A stretch of 64,000 nucleotides of DNA from Sesamum alatum (lineage: Eukaryota > Streptophyta > Magnoliopsida > Lamiales > Pedaliaceae). Every line of letters starts with the position of its first letter. The first letter of the stretch is position 1. Location: the NCBI GenBank assembly GCA_034509735.1, contig JACGWO010000005.1:33324479-33388478 (forward strand), given 5' to 3'. Below the pieces are notes generated by a model. The model was given only the letters and a program-made list of their open reading frames with translations, had not been told where the DNA came from and made no database searches. Below are positions 37,673-48,745 of this stretch, in pieces. Both the position numbers and the translations under genes were made by a program.

Positions 37673-38503
37673 CCCTCTCTTCGAATATATTCTTTCTCTG
37701 TATGATATAATTAATTAAACCTCTCGAGTTTGGCCTAAATTAATTTACTTTTTCTAAATAATTATTCTATATATAATTAATTATCAGAAATTAAAAAATA
37801 GAAGAAGAAATCAAATAAGACTGCTAATCCATGGGGCAAAAAAGAAAAAATAAAAAAAATGGGGAACATTGAAATAGAGAGGGGGTTTGATTAAGGGTCC
37901 ATATTTGAGATGACCCTTAAGACATCCTATTAAAATGGACCATTACAACACTGTTAGGGAACATAACCACATGCATACCTTATAAGTGTTAGTTAAATCA
38001 TAACCAAAACTAATTAATTATCCTCTGTCTTGTCAACCTCCAAACCCCATAACCTGATGATCATGACAACAAATTAAAACCCTTTACTGCTTAATTAATT
38101 ACCATAAATGGAAACTTAAAATCAACAAAACAATGATTAATTAGTTGTTAATTAAACGCTTACAATGCGACACGTCGTATTCTTAATAAAAAAAAATTAA
38201 ATTATAACATAAGCTTAGCCACATGTAAATATTAAATAATCAATTGAGTGAAAAAGGTGGAAAATTCTGTAATGGAAATTGACTTTGAAAAGAAGATAAC
38301 ATTATATTATATTATATTATATTATATTATTAAGATGTTAAACCCCTATCTTTTTCTAAAAATTCCCTTTTATCACTACCATTATGTAAAAGGTTGATGA
38401 CGACTTTAACTCAATCAATTACTAAAAAGCTTTGTCGTTGAATTGCACCCTTTGTCCCCCAACCTTGAATAATTACACTTGTGCCTTTTGCTTTGTAGTG
38501 GGA
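37673..38503. other. gene-free stretch with a pentanucleotide repeat
   Basis: (ATTAT)n at about 38299-38331. No gene. Confidence 0.5.
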
Positions 38504-38514
38504 AAATGATGGAG

Positions 38515-38728
38515 CTCTTTTTTTTTTTTTTATTCATAAAAACGATCAATTACATTATATATTTACCATAAGATATTCAAGATTCTATCGACCAGGTCGA
38601 TAGTTTTATAATAAATAAGAATAAAGTACAAACTAGTATGTAGGTAGATAAATACTCTTATTTGTAAAATTTAAGTTCAAGAGTTTTGAAACATCAGCCT
38701 TACGATTGAGGTAAAAGCCCGAATGGTG
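38515..38728 (-). mobile_element. SINE-like element, family 2, unit 1 of a tandem pair
   Basis: 214 bp on the minus strand: degenerate tRNA-like head (TACCTCAATCGTAAGGCTG) and a 3' end with poly(A) (poly(T) 38518-38531 on plus). Preceded and followed by the 11-mer AAATGATGGAG (38504-38514, 38729-38739). Confidence 0.6.
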
Positions 38729-38739
38729 AAATGATGGAG

Positions 38740-38960
38740 GGTTTTCTTTTTCTTTTTATTTTTTATCCATAAAAATGATCAATTATATTATATATTTACG
38801 GTAAGATATTCAAGATTCTATTGACGAGATCGATTAGTTTTATAAAATAAGAATAAAGTACAAACTAATATGTAAGTAGATAAATACTCTCATTCGTAAA
38901 ATTCAAATTCAAGAGTTTTAAAACATCAGCCTTACGATTGAGGTAAAACCCCGAGTGGTG
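38740..38960 (-). mobile_element. SINE-like element, family 2, unit 2 of a tandem pair
   Basis: 221 bp, highly similar to unit 1, with a T-rich (less pure) tail region on its plus-strand left side. Followed by a third copy of AAATGATGGAG at 38961-38971. Confidence 0.6.
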
Positions 38961-38971
38961 AAATGATGGAG

Positions 38972-39552
38972 GGTTTTCTTCTCACATAAAAATCATGGGC
39001 CCTTTAATTTTTATTTTTGTTAATAATGATCTTAAATGGAGTATTAGAGATTGTAATAGAGGGGGGCTCCTTTGAGTTGAGTCTTGTCAATGAAAGAAAG
39101 TGGTGAGTTAGTTGTCTAAATTTGATTGGTGAGGAATGGGAATTTGGGGTAAAGGTGTCATAATAAGAATTTATTAGTGGGGGAGGGGGGGTGAGGGTGG
39201 GGTGGGGGGGGGGGGTTAAAGGACAGTTGCTACAACCATTTCAATGCATCTAATCCATCTCAAATCAATTCAATTAGGGGGGCACACCCTCCATAATTCC
39301 ATGTTTTCATCTGTCTCAATCACCCCCCTAAATCTGTCCCTCTTGTTATTTTTGGGGCTTTTCCTTTTTCAATGGAAATTTCATAGAATTGCTCTATGGC
39401 TTTGTGATCTTCAACAATGGGCCTTTTCTCTCATGCTATGGAAGCCCATAGGAAAAAATAATGATTAAATTTACTTTAATTACTGTTTCAGAACTTAAAA
39501 ATGTAACCAAATAAGCACTTAAGTTTTGGTTATGAATGTTGTCTAATAGTCA
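38972..39552. other. gene-free stretch with a G-rich tract
   Basis: Contains the G-quadruplex-type tract at 39179-39215. No gene. Confidence 0.45.
39179..39215 (+). other. G-quadruplex-forming tract
   Basis: Runs of 5, 7, 3, 4 and 12 G separated by one to three bases; fits the standard G4 pattern on the plus strand. Confidence 0.7.
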
Positions 39553-39765
39553 CGGAAGGTTCTTTTTTTATTATTTTTTTGGGAGATAAGTAGGTGTGAC
39601 AACCCCACATATCATAATTGTGTCTGCACCATGTGTACATCAATCAGGACTTATATAATTGACCAACCGTCGTTAATAACTGAATATCTTAATAAGAATT
39701 CGAATCCACACTGTCAGCGTGATAACAATTGACCTTAATCACTACGCCACAACAATAGGTGGTCT
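39553..39765 (-). mobile_element. tRNA-derived SINE, family 3
   Basis: About 210 bp on the minus strand. A box TGGCGTAGTGATTAAGG and B-box-like GGATTCGAATTC, with an A-rich tail at 39564-39580 (T-rich on plus). No exact target duplication seen. Confidence 0.6.
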
Positions 39766-40039
39766 TCACCTCACTCCTTTTCTTGCTCCCCCTTTCTTAC
39801 TTGTCATTGGCTTCCACTTTATGTGATTTAGTTTAATATGAACGAGGATGTATGTCGTTTTTCTAAACTTTTTTCTATTCACAACTTCGTAAAATTATTT
39901 CAGACAATATTTGGATTAATAAATATACACTCGAAAGAAAAACTTTCAAATAACTACATATTGAAAAAACTTAAAACCCATTAATATCTATGTCCAAAAT
40001 GATAATTCAATGATTTGAAATCTTATTAGGGATTTAAAA

Positions 40040-40162
40040 GGCTCAAATGCATAAAATCTTCCTGTATTTTGAAAAATCAGCTAAAAATCTCCCTATATTT
40101 TGAAAATAGGCAAAAACATCTCATGTATTTCAAAACACAGGGGGGATTTTATGCATTTTAGG
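40040..40162. mobile_element. fold-back MITE, family I
   Basis: 123 bp, ends GGCTCAAATGCATAAAATC and GATTTTATGCATTTTAGG; flanking 9-mers GATTTAAAA and AATTTAAAA differ at one base. Confidence 0.7.
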
Positions 40163-40659
40163 AATTTAAAATCCCCGCCTTCAAATCCATTAATCCTAAC
40201 AAAATATTAAAATAGTTTTAAGATTTGAAAAATGGGCTTTTGAACTCCTACTATTAAGGCCCGTCGAGAAATATGGAGCAAGTATAGACCAAAAATTTTG
40301 GGTTACACAAATATATGTGATTTAACTCCAATAGCTATTTCCATTCAAATTTATTTATTAGGCCCATCTTCGAATAATGCAATTATAACACAATTTTGCA
40401 TGCAAATTAAGTCCAATTTAAAGTCCATATTGGTTAGTGAGCACAAGATTTATTTATTTGATGAAAAAACGATCATTTCATAATTCATATCATAATATTT
40501 CATTCTTTGTACTATTTTCTTGTCTTTTCATTCTTATACTTTTCTTTTTTTTTTTCCTTCTTAATATTGATCGAGGGTAATAATTTCGGAAGGAGTTTTA
40601 TACACATCCAATTGTATTTTCCTTCTGTATTCTTTGTAAACGAATATGATACTTTTTTT
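40163..40659. other. gene-free AT-rich stretch
   Basis: Nothing recognised. Confidence 0.45.
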
Positions 40660-40920
40660 GGTAAATTACAGAGACACTCCTGAGGTTATGCCAAAATACA
40701 TAAAAACTCTATGCCTTTTACAAAATTATAACTATACCCCTGAAGGGTGTTAGTATAATATTTTTTAGGGGCTACTTGTATAAGCTTTGTTTCTAAATAG
40801 AAGTGTAGTACAAATTACCACTATAATCTCAATGGGTATATTTATTATTTTGTAAAAAATAAAAGATATTTGTTGTATTTGAGTTTAACCTTGGTGGGTA
40901 CGTATCAAATTAATTTGCCC
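40660..40920. mobile_element. fold-back MITE, family D, copy 2
   Basis: 261 bp, ends GGTAAATTACAGAGACACTC and TATCAAATTAATTTGCCC. Perfect 10-bp duplication TACTTTTTTT (40650-40659, 40921-40930). Arms contain CTGAGGTTATGCCAAAATAC. Confidence 0.8.
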
Positions 40921-42440
40921 TACTTTTTTTTATTTTAATTTTTATACATCCATCTTAGCTTTTTCGATACATCTATTTTTACCCAAACCAAACACACTCG
41001 AAGAAAAAGCTTTTGAATTTGATTCGTCCGAATTAATTTGATTTGATAGATATGAAACTGTTTGAAGCTCAATTTTATTTCTGCCCGAAATTGGACAAAG
41101 TATAAGGTTCAAAAGACCAAAAAAATCCTCATTTTAATTTGATGTACAATAATATCGACAAACACAATTTCGCCTCATCTATATTTTATAATATTTATCT
41201 TCACACTTATCTATCTACCTACTCCCACTAAAAAAAATATTTTATTTTTAATTTTTTTTTGCTAGAAGAATATCATCAATAAACATAATTTTTCATTTTA
41301 ATTGTTATTTATTGTACTAAACTTTTCAAGTTAATATATCAATTCATTAAAAGTAATTTAAAAGTATTGTAATTGTAACTTGCTCGTTTGCTAGCCAACA
41401 ATAAAGATAGAGGGACTAATTAGTAAAACTACATATTAATTTTTTAATATCTATTTTATTCTCAAACAAGAAAACCATTTAAAATTTATTTCTTTTTAAA
41501 TCATATCAACCTACTTGAAATAAAAACATCATTCTTCACCTATTTAAAATTTATTCTGCACCCGCCCATCCTGTTTGGGCTGGGTCAGACGTGATGTGAT
41601 CATATTCTTTTGGGAGAAACTTTATTATATTTATGCAGATTTCCCTTTGAATGCTTCAAAATGACCAAGTTTTTTTGGTTGAGAAATATCCTCCCTAAAA
41701 TCCGAATTTTTGGTTGTATGGATAGAGTTTTATGTAGCTCACTTCAGCATTTGACACACCAAAAATTGAGTTCTCTCCTTTCTTTCTCTGCTGCGAGCTG
41801 CTCTTCTTTCTCCGTTACATTTTCTCTTATTTTCTTAACATTATTCTAAGTGAGTTGTTCCACATTCTCTATCACGAGTGCACGTTTTAGAGGATATAGC
41901 TGTGAATCTTGGGGAGCGACCGGTTATTCTATTGACACCTCGATAGCGCCGGATATTCACTTTCGAGGCAGTGATTTTTTCCCACGACACAACACTATTT
42001 TTCCAAAACTATTAAATAAAAAAAAAAATTTCTAAAAGCATCCAAGAATAGTTACAAATATATCTCCATCATATTTTGCAATTTCATGCTCACGGGAGAC
42101 AATAAACCTGACCTTATCCAATTGCTCCCGCAATAAAAGAATATATAAAGTCAAAATGCATATAATTTACACACAGAAGAGGTGCCACTAATTATATTAA
42201 TTAGAAAAAATATCACATTCAATGCGGGTACATAACTCAAAATTTTTATTATATTTATTTACTTAAATAAAAAAATAATTAATAAATTAATTTTAAGTGC
42301 CTATGAATAAAAATTTATTAATATAACTAATTAATTAAAAGGTATAGTTATTTATGGAGAAAAAATAAAGTAAAGATATTTAGACGATTTGCATGTTATG
42401 TACTAAAATAGTTACTCAAAGGACTTGAGCCTTGATAAAT
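40921..42440. other. gene-free stretch with a possible LTR relic
   Basis: 41610-42010 is less AT-rich than its surroundings. Motifs such as TTCAGCATTTGACACACCAA and CTTGGGGAGCGACCGGTTAT are reminiscent of copia LTR ends. No mate LTR or coding remnant lies nearby, so this is only a suspicion. Confidence 0.3.
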
Positions 42441-43027
42441 ACTAGTAACTTGTGGCACACTATGTGTACAATTTCTATAAAACTATTTAAAATAAGATAT
42501 TTATGAAACTTTATTATTTAATCAAATATATATAAAATAATAAATTAATATTAAATTCATAGGAAATAGTGACAAAAAGATAAATGAAAGTCTAAAAAAT
42601 TAACTATTAAAAGATAACAGGGGAATGAGAAGTTAGATAAGAAAATAAAAAATAAATAAATTAAATATAAAAAACAGACCAAAAAATAGAGAAACACTAA
42701 AGAGGTGCTCTCCCTTAATGTATAGTACTAGTAATTTGTAGCACACCCTATGTGTGTGGAACTTATATAATACTATTTGAAATAAAATATTTATAAATTT
42801 TTATTATTTAATAAAGTATATAAAAAATAATAAATTAATATTAATTTTTTAAGAAAATGGTGACAAAAAAAATAACATGAAAATTTAATAAAATAAAAGA
42901 AATAACTATTAAAAGATAATGGGGGAGTATAAAGTTAGATGATAAAATAAAAAAATAAACTAAATATAAAAAGAACGTATCAAAAAAGGGAGTGATACCA
43001 AAAAAATGTTCTCTCTTAATACATAGT
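42441..43027. repeat. tandem pair of about 290-bp repeats
   Basis: Unit 1 42441-42726 and unit 2 42727-43027 both start ACTAGTAA and share CTATTAAAAGATAA and CTCTCCCTTAATGTATAGT-like ends. Termini such as GTATAGATA recall Helitron-like repeats, but no hairpin or CTRR end is certain. Confidence 0.55.
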
Positions 43028-43568
43028 ATAGATAGATATATTATAGATAGATATGGAACACACGTCTAACGCTCATCGTATAGACCATGATAAATTTTAC
43101 AACAAACTATTTATTGTTTAGTTGTAATAGTAAAAAAGTTATAAAAGTCATCTTAAATCAATGTAACAAATTAATGACTATTTTCATATAAATAAAACAA
43201 TAAACTTCAATACATCATGAAATGTGATTAGTATAACTTCACATTTCTTTTTTATTTTTCTCATGCCTTTTCCTCTCCAATATCATATCTGTATTTTTTA
43301 TTATAAATTTTTAAAATAAAAATAAAAATTGAATTCTCTTCTAGGTCACAATATGTCTTGAATTTTTTTCGAGGTCATAATATGTTTGGGATTCAAGAAC
43401 CAAATAATGATTTATCTTATAAGTATTTATAAATAAAATTAGTGGGAAGTAAAAAAAATAATATTATTATAAATGTAAGTTAGATTTGCTGTCCTTATAT
43501 AGCCACTTATTCACTTTTGTTCCCTAATGTTCACGTGCCATGATTTTAGTCCCGAGTATTTATAAATA
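43028..43568. other. gene-free AT-rich stretch
   Basis: Nothing recognised. Confidence 0.45.
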
Positions 43569-44001
43569 GGGCCAATTACAAAGATCTTTCATGAGGTTTG
43601 ACATAATTACAAATACCCCCTTATTGTTTCAAAAATTACAACTACCCCCTGAGATATGTAACCGTCTAGAAAATAACTCATTTCAATCCATTTTTTTAGA
43701 TAAACTGACCAAAATACCCTTATGCAAATTGAATTATTTTTTAAAATTCTCTATATTTTTTTGGACAAAAAACGCAGAGAGGTCTTACATTTTTTACACA
43801 GAAAAGCAATAATATAATTTGCCTCGACTGCTTTTTTAATAATTTTTTTTTAAAAAAAAAACTCAATGGCAAAATAGACCGTTTCAGACCCTTGGTTAAA
43901 AATTACAAACCTCAGGGGGGAGGGTATTTGTAATTTTTAAAACAACGAGGGGGTATTCATAATTATATCAAACCTTAAGAAAGGTCATTGTAATTTACTC
44001 T
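43569..44001. mobile_element. fold-back MITE, family A, copy 4
   Basis: 433 bp, ends GGGCCAATTACAAAGATC and GGTCATTGTAATTTACTC, with a perfect 9-bp duplication TTATAAATA (43560-43568, 44002-44010). Arms carry GAGGTTTGACATAATTAC and its mirror. It lies about 70 bp from the LINE. Confidence 0.82.
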
Positions 44002-44116
44002 TATAAATATTTATAAATTTGATCCCTCATTTGACGGTAGGACCAAATTTGTTAAAAATAAAAATACAAGTATTTTTTTTTTGAAAAATTAGCGATGAAT
44101 TTCATAACTAAACCAG

Positions 44117-44151
<35 letters not shown>

Positions 44152-44609
44152 CAACACCCAGCAACAACATTTGCTATCCTCTGTTACACAAAACACAGAA
44201 ATGCGAAATCAACCTAAACAAAGAAAACAAAAGTAAGACAAAACATAGCAACAGCGCCCTACCTAGAGACAAAAAAAAAAAAAACCAGCCTCATTGAAAT
44301 CCACTAGCACTATTACACATAACATCAAAACAATTTATTAAACACTAGCAACAATCACCAGCCCACTTTCAGCAGTGCTCAGTTCGCCCCCCTAATGAAC
44401 GGCCCTCAAACAGGCTCTTGCCGACTGGAATTGATGGAGCCATGCCCTGGAATCATTTACCGTGCGCAATGGGTCTGAATCCTTGCCCTCCATGACTTTG
44501 CTACATCTGTTTCTCCACAAAGCCCCCAACAAAGCATGAAAAACAGTTGCCTCTCTTCAGCACTCACATTTCTGCTCACTTGCTTACACCACTCTTCAAC
44601 ATCTTGATT

Positions 44610-45307
44610 CTATGCTGAAACATGTTGCCACGGAATACCACTCAAAGCCCACACCTGCCTACCAAAACAGCACTCAAGAAACAAATGCTTAACAGATTCT
44701 GTATCCCCCCCCCCCCAAACACCACATCCCAGCTCAATGCCTCTTTTCCACTTAGCCAAATTCTCCATCGTTGGCAATGCATTGGAACACATTCGCCACA
44801 CTAACAGCCGCACCCGTGGCGAGACCCTAGTACCCCATAAACAGGACCAAAATCCATTCAATCCCACCCCTGAAGACGATGCCAAAACCCTCTCCCTCAT
44901 GATCATCGCGCGCCGATAAGCACTTTTCACCGTAAACCTCCATCCTTTACCAAACCGCCATACCCATCGACCCCCATCCCCTCTCTCCCCATTCCCCTCC
45001 CAAAAACACCCCTCACCCAAGAGCTCCCGAGCACTAAGGATACTCCTCCACGTAAGAGACGAAGCCTTCCCCAGCCTAGCATCCCAAAACGTACCATGAG
45101 GAAAATATTTAGCTTTTAAAACTTGACTAAGCAACGCCCCCGGTCGACACAGAATCCTCCACCCTGTTTTGCAAGCAATGCTGCATTAAACTCCCTTAGG
45201 TTCCGAAACCCCATTCCCCCCTCCCCCAATAGCTTACACAATCTACTTCGCGCCACCCAATGGACTCGTCTCTCCCTCCGGGAATGCCACCAAAAATCCG
45301 CAGCCAA
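44610..45307 (-). pseudogene. LINE C-terminal zf-RVT-like region (frame-shifted)
   Basis: Two frames, 45307-45116 and 45134-44610, continue the LINE protein (GGMGFRNLREFNAALLAKQG; KAKYFPHGTFWDA; FTVKSAYRRAM; LVWRMCSNALPT; HLFLECCFGRQVW), matching the region after plant LINE reverse transcriptase. The frame changes near 45312 and 45130. Confidence 0.82.
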
Positions 45308-45311
45308 AGAC

Positions 45312-46655
45312 TCAATACCCCCTCAGCAAATAACTCGGCAACTGAAAACAGGACATCGAATAGGTTGGTAACGACTGTATTACCGCCTTAACCAGCACAC
45401 CCTTCCTTGCTTGGGATAGAAACTTTCCGTTCCACCCATGAACCCTATCTAAGACACGCTCCCTCAGCCCATTAAACAAAGCCCCCTTCGACCGCCCGCC
45501 CACCGCCGGGAGCCCTAAGTATCTGTCATGAGAACCCACCAACCGAACTCCCAACACCTCTGCCAACCCCTGCTTAACCCCCTCACCCACACCCCCACTT
45601 ACAACCATACTAGATTTATGAAAGTTGACAACTTGCCCCGACACCCTCGCATACACATCAGGAATCTCCCTCATCTCCCTCAACTGCACCTCCTTAGCTT
45701 CACAGAACACCAAGGTGTCGTCAGCAAACAAGAGATGTGACACCCTCGGCGCCTGCTCAGCCACCGCTACCGCCCCAATCCGCCCCTCCCTCTCCCTAGC
45801 CTGGATCATACACGAGAAAGCCTCTACACAGAAAATAAAGAGGTAAGGAGAAAGTGGGTCACCCTGCCGGATGCCACGCTCCGGTCGGAAAAAGCTAAAG
45901 GAACTACCATTCAATGTAAGAGAGTATGACACAGTCGAAACCAACAGCATGATAATATCAACAAAACGGTGTTGGAACCCTAGTCTAAGCAACACAGCCC
46001 TCGACAATGGCCACTCTACTCTATCATAGGCCTTACTTATATCTAACTTCAATGCCACATGATTGCCATGTTTCCGGGTAGACAATTTAAGGTGATGATT
46101 TAACTCAAAAGCTAATAACACATTGTCCGTGATCAACCTACCAGGAATAAACGTCGATTGCGTATGAGACACGACATTATCAAGCAAGGATTTAATCCGA
46201 TTAGCCACACACTTGGAAGCAATTTTAACAATGACATTGCAGAGACTAATCGGACGGAGATGAGAAACCGTTTCTGGTGCATTACATTTAGGGACTAGAA
46301 CGACATGCGTATGATTCATCTTATGTAACAAGATATGGTCATTAAGAATACGAAGGACAAAACTAGTAATATCAGCACCAACAACATGCCAAAAACGTTG
46401 ATAAAAAAGTGGGGACATACTGTCAGGACCGGGGGACTTCAAAGGGTGCATAGAGAATACAGCTTTTTTTACCTCAGCCGCAGTGAACGGGATAGCAAAG
46501 CTCTGGTTCATCTCTGTGGTCACCCGACAGGGAACAACTGATAACACCTCATGCAAAACTGAATCCGATAGCTGAGTGGACGTGAAGATCCGTCGGAAGT
46601 ATTGAAGGAGAATATCCTCATCCTTATCCCTCCACTCCCCATCATCATCCGGCAA
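45312..46655 (-). pseudogene. LINE reverse transcriptase domain
   Basis: 447-codon frame with intact reverse transcriptase landmarks: KSPGPDSMSPLFYQRFW, RPISLCNVIVKIASK, DISKAYDRVEW, GIRQGDPLSPYLFIFC and the catalytic LLFADDTLVF. It lacks the upstream endonuclease in frame and ends at a frame change near 45312. Confidence 0.9.
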
Positions 46656-46916
46656 CCCGAGAATACTATTCTGACGCCTACAGGGGGTCGCCTGAGAGTG
46701 AAAGAACCGAGTGTTCCCATCCCCATCCCGCAGCCAATGATTTTTACTACGCTGTTACCATTTAAGCATTTCTCGGGCATGCCCCTTTTCAATCAACTCC
46801 CTGGTTCGTACAAGTTCCCTATGCTCCGTCCTACCTAATGGTCCCTGTTCGAGCACCACATATCTGTCCTCCAATCTCTTAAGTTCCATACACAGCTTAA
46901 GAAAAGTCTCTCTATT

Positions 46917-47737
46917 CTACTGAAGTAAGCCAAGCCGACACAACTGAGTTTCCCACCACACTCTGGAGTTTGGATCAATCCCGACGTCTCTATCCCAAGC
47001 TTCTTTGACCACCTTTTCACAATCCGGCGAGAGCAACCACTTTGCTTCAAATCTGAACTGGGGTTTCCTCCTCATACTGCGCCCCCCTCCACCAGGATCC
47101 CAAGTAATGAATAGCACAGAATGATCTGAGTACGGGACCGGTCTATGTTCCACCCGAGTATCAGGGAATTGAGCACACCACCCCGTATTCCCACATGCCC
47201 TATCTAGCCTAGCCCATATTGTGTCCGGCGTCGCCGGTCTATTGCACCACGTGTATTTCGGTCCCTGATATCCCAAGTCCCCCAAATCACAACACTGTAA
47301 TGCCCTTCTGAAATCAGTAATCTGCCACTGTGGTCTATTCGACCCGGTCTTCTCATACGCATATAGAATCTCATTAAAATCCCCCGAGCATATCCACGGT
47401 GCATCAGACTGTACACTAAGATGTCGAAGCATATCCCAAACAGCTTTCCTCTTCGAAACCTCAGCCTCCCCATATATTCCGGTAAATCTCCAGTTAGCCA
47501 TCCTATTCCCTGAACACACATCGACATCAATGTGATTTGCAGAATAAGAACGTAGCTGCACTGTATAGACGGCACACAGACACCAAACATATCAAATCTG
47601 ACCTTAAGCTGTTCTATTCTCTGTTTCCCATACTTAGTTTCTGACAGGAAAACCAATTGGGGTCGCCCTTCTCGGACACATTCGCCGAGCTTATGAACTG
47701 TCACAGCTACCCCTAAGTCGCGACAGTTTATACTAAA
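46917..47737 (-). pseudogene. LINE endonuclease domain (broken)
   Basis: AP-endonuclease-like domain. The N-terminal part lies in one frame (VHKLGECVREGRPQLVFLSE). It shifts near 47570 to a second frame carrying CSGDFNEIL, YTWCNR and PYSDHSVLFITWD. A stop at 46917-46919 ends this frame and another (TAA) lies at 46754-46756 before reverse transcriptase. Confidence 0.82.
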
Positions 47738-47745
47738 AGACTATA

Positions 47746-48232
47746 TAGGACCAAATATATAATTTATCCTGAAATACAGTAGAAAATAAGCTTCCAAAGT
47801 AGTAATGGAATGATAAGTATTTTTGGTAAGTAGGCATCCAATTAAAATTGGGGTAGTAGCTTAGAAGTTGGTTAGCAAAAGTCTATTTCAAAGAGCTGGA
47901 GACTCTGTCAGCAGCACAATAGTTTGCTCCCACAAAATGACTTCAACAAGCCCACTACGAATTGACACCCTTTTTTGTTCTCTTCACCCAACACACAAAA
48001 TTAGCTACATTTTCTTTTAATACTACAAACTAACTATTATGTAAGTAAATAAATAAATACTCATATTTATAGGACTCGAGATTCGTATCCAATACCTCTG
48101 TTATATGATCGGTCTTGAAGTTTCAGTAACAATTATTAAATTGTTTCACGCGAACGGAAATTATTTTGTTGCGAGACGAAGTATTAATTATTTTTATGAT
48201 TCAATATGAGTAATTAATTAGGTTATTGGATT
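47746..48232. other. gene-free stretch with a SINE-like fragment
   Basis: 48015-48130 resembles SINE family 2 (AAATAAATACTCATATTTAT, CGAGATTCGTATCCAATACC); the minus strand reads as a degenerate tRNA head. No other feature. Confidence 0.4.
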
Positions 48233-48745
48233 GTTGGTTCAATATATTGAACCATTTTTTGGACTGATTTGGGTAGAAAATAGCGATCTCCCTAGAGGTT
48301 CAAGGTAGCGATCTCCTTGAATATTCAAAGTAGCGATCTCCTGTGTTCACCCAAATGTGATATGGTCCCTGAGAAGAGAGAACCACGTTAGGCTAGCTGG
48401 GATGGTCCCCGACGAAAACCCTCCGATGCTTAAGTCAGCCCAAGATCGAAATGATAATATGCGACTTCAATTAATAAATGAGGTGGAATGTAATGAATGG
48501 GTGTTACCATAAATGAGGCATGGAGAGTGTATTTATAGGCCAAATGTGACTATTTGCCTAGGCGTCATCTCAATGCATGAGTTGTCACAGAATTCATGGT
48601 CTAGATTCCAGGTCCCTGAAGTGGGTCTCGATCCGGGTTAGATCACGCAACCCGGCCCGACTAAACTATGCGCAGACCCTGAGCCCATTATGCTATTTTG
48701 GCCCCCTTTTCAGATTATTTATGTCTTTTCTAGAAAAATGAGGTA
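48233..48745 (+). repeat. probable solo or truncated LTR
   Basis: GC content above the surroundings. The phrase CCTCCGATGCTTAAGTCAGC followed by a TATA-like GTGTATTTATAGGCC is typical of plant LTR promoters. AGCGATCTCC is repeated three times near 48280-48345. No coding remnant or second LTR lies within the window, and ends are uncertain. Confidence 0.45.

Larger units (their letters stand above)
44073..47745 (-). mobile_element. 5'-truncated L1-type LINE, decayed
   Basis: Reads on the minus strand from endonuclease (about 47735) through reverse transcriptase to a zf-RVT-type C-terminal domain, then an untranslated end and a short poly(A) (poly(T) 44073-44082 on plus). ORF1 is absent; the element begins at the very start of the endonuclease domain. 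A33 at 44117-44149 (plus strand) lies in the 3' untranslated part. I could not find a target duplication. Frames are broken in several places. Confidence 0.88.

Noticed and set aside
41610..42035. Small protein-coding gene (79- and 61-codon frames)
   Set aside because: Low similarity to any family I know, no splice or codon support, and the sequence looks more like an LTR remnant.
44610..45371. Plus-strand frames of 60-82 codons over the LINE
   Set aside because: Shadows of the minus-strand LINE protein.
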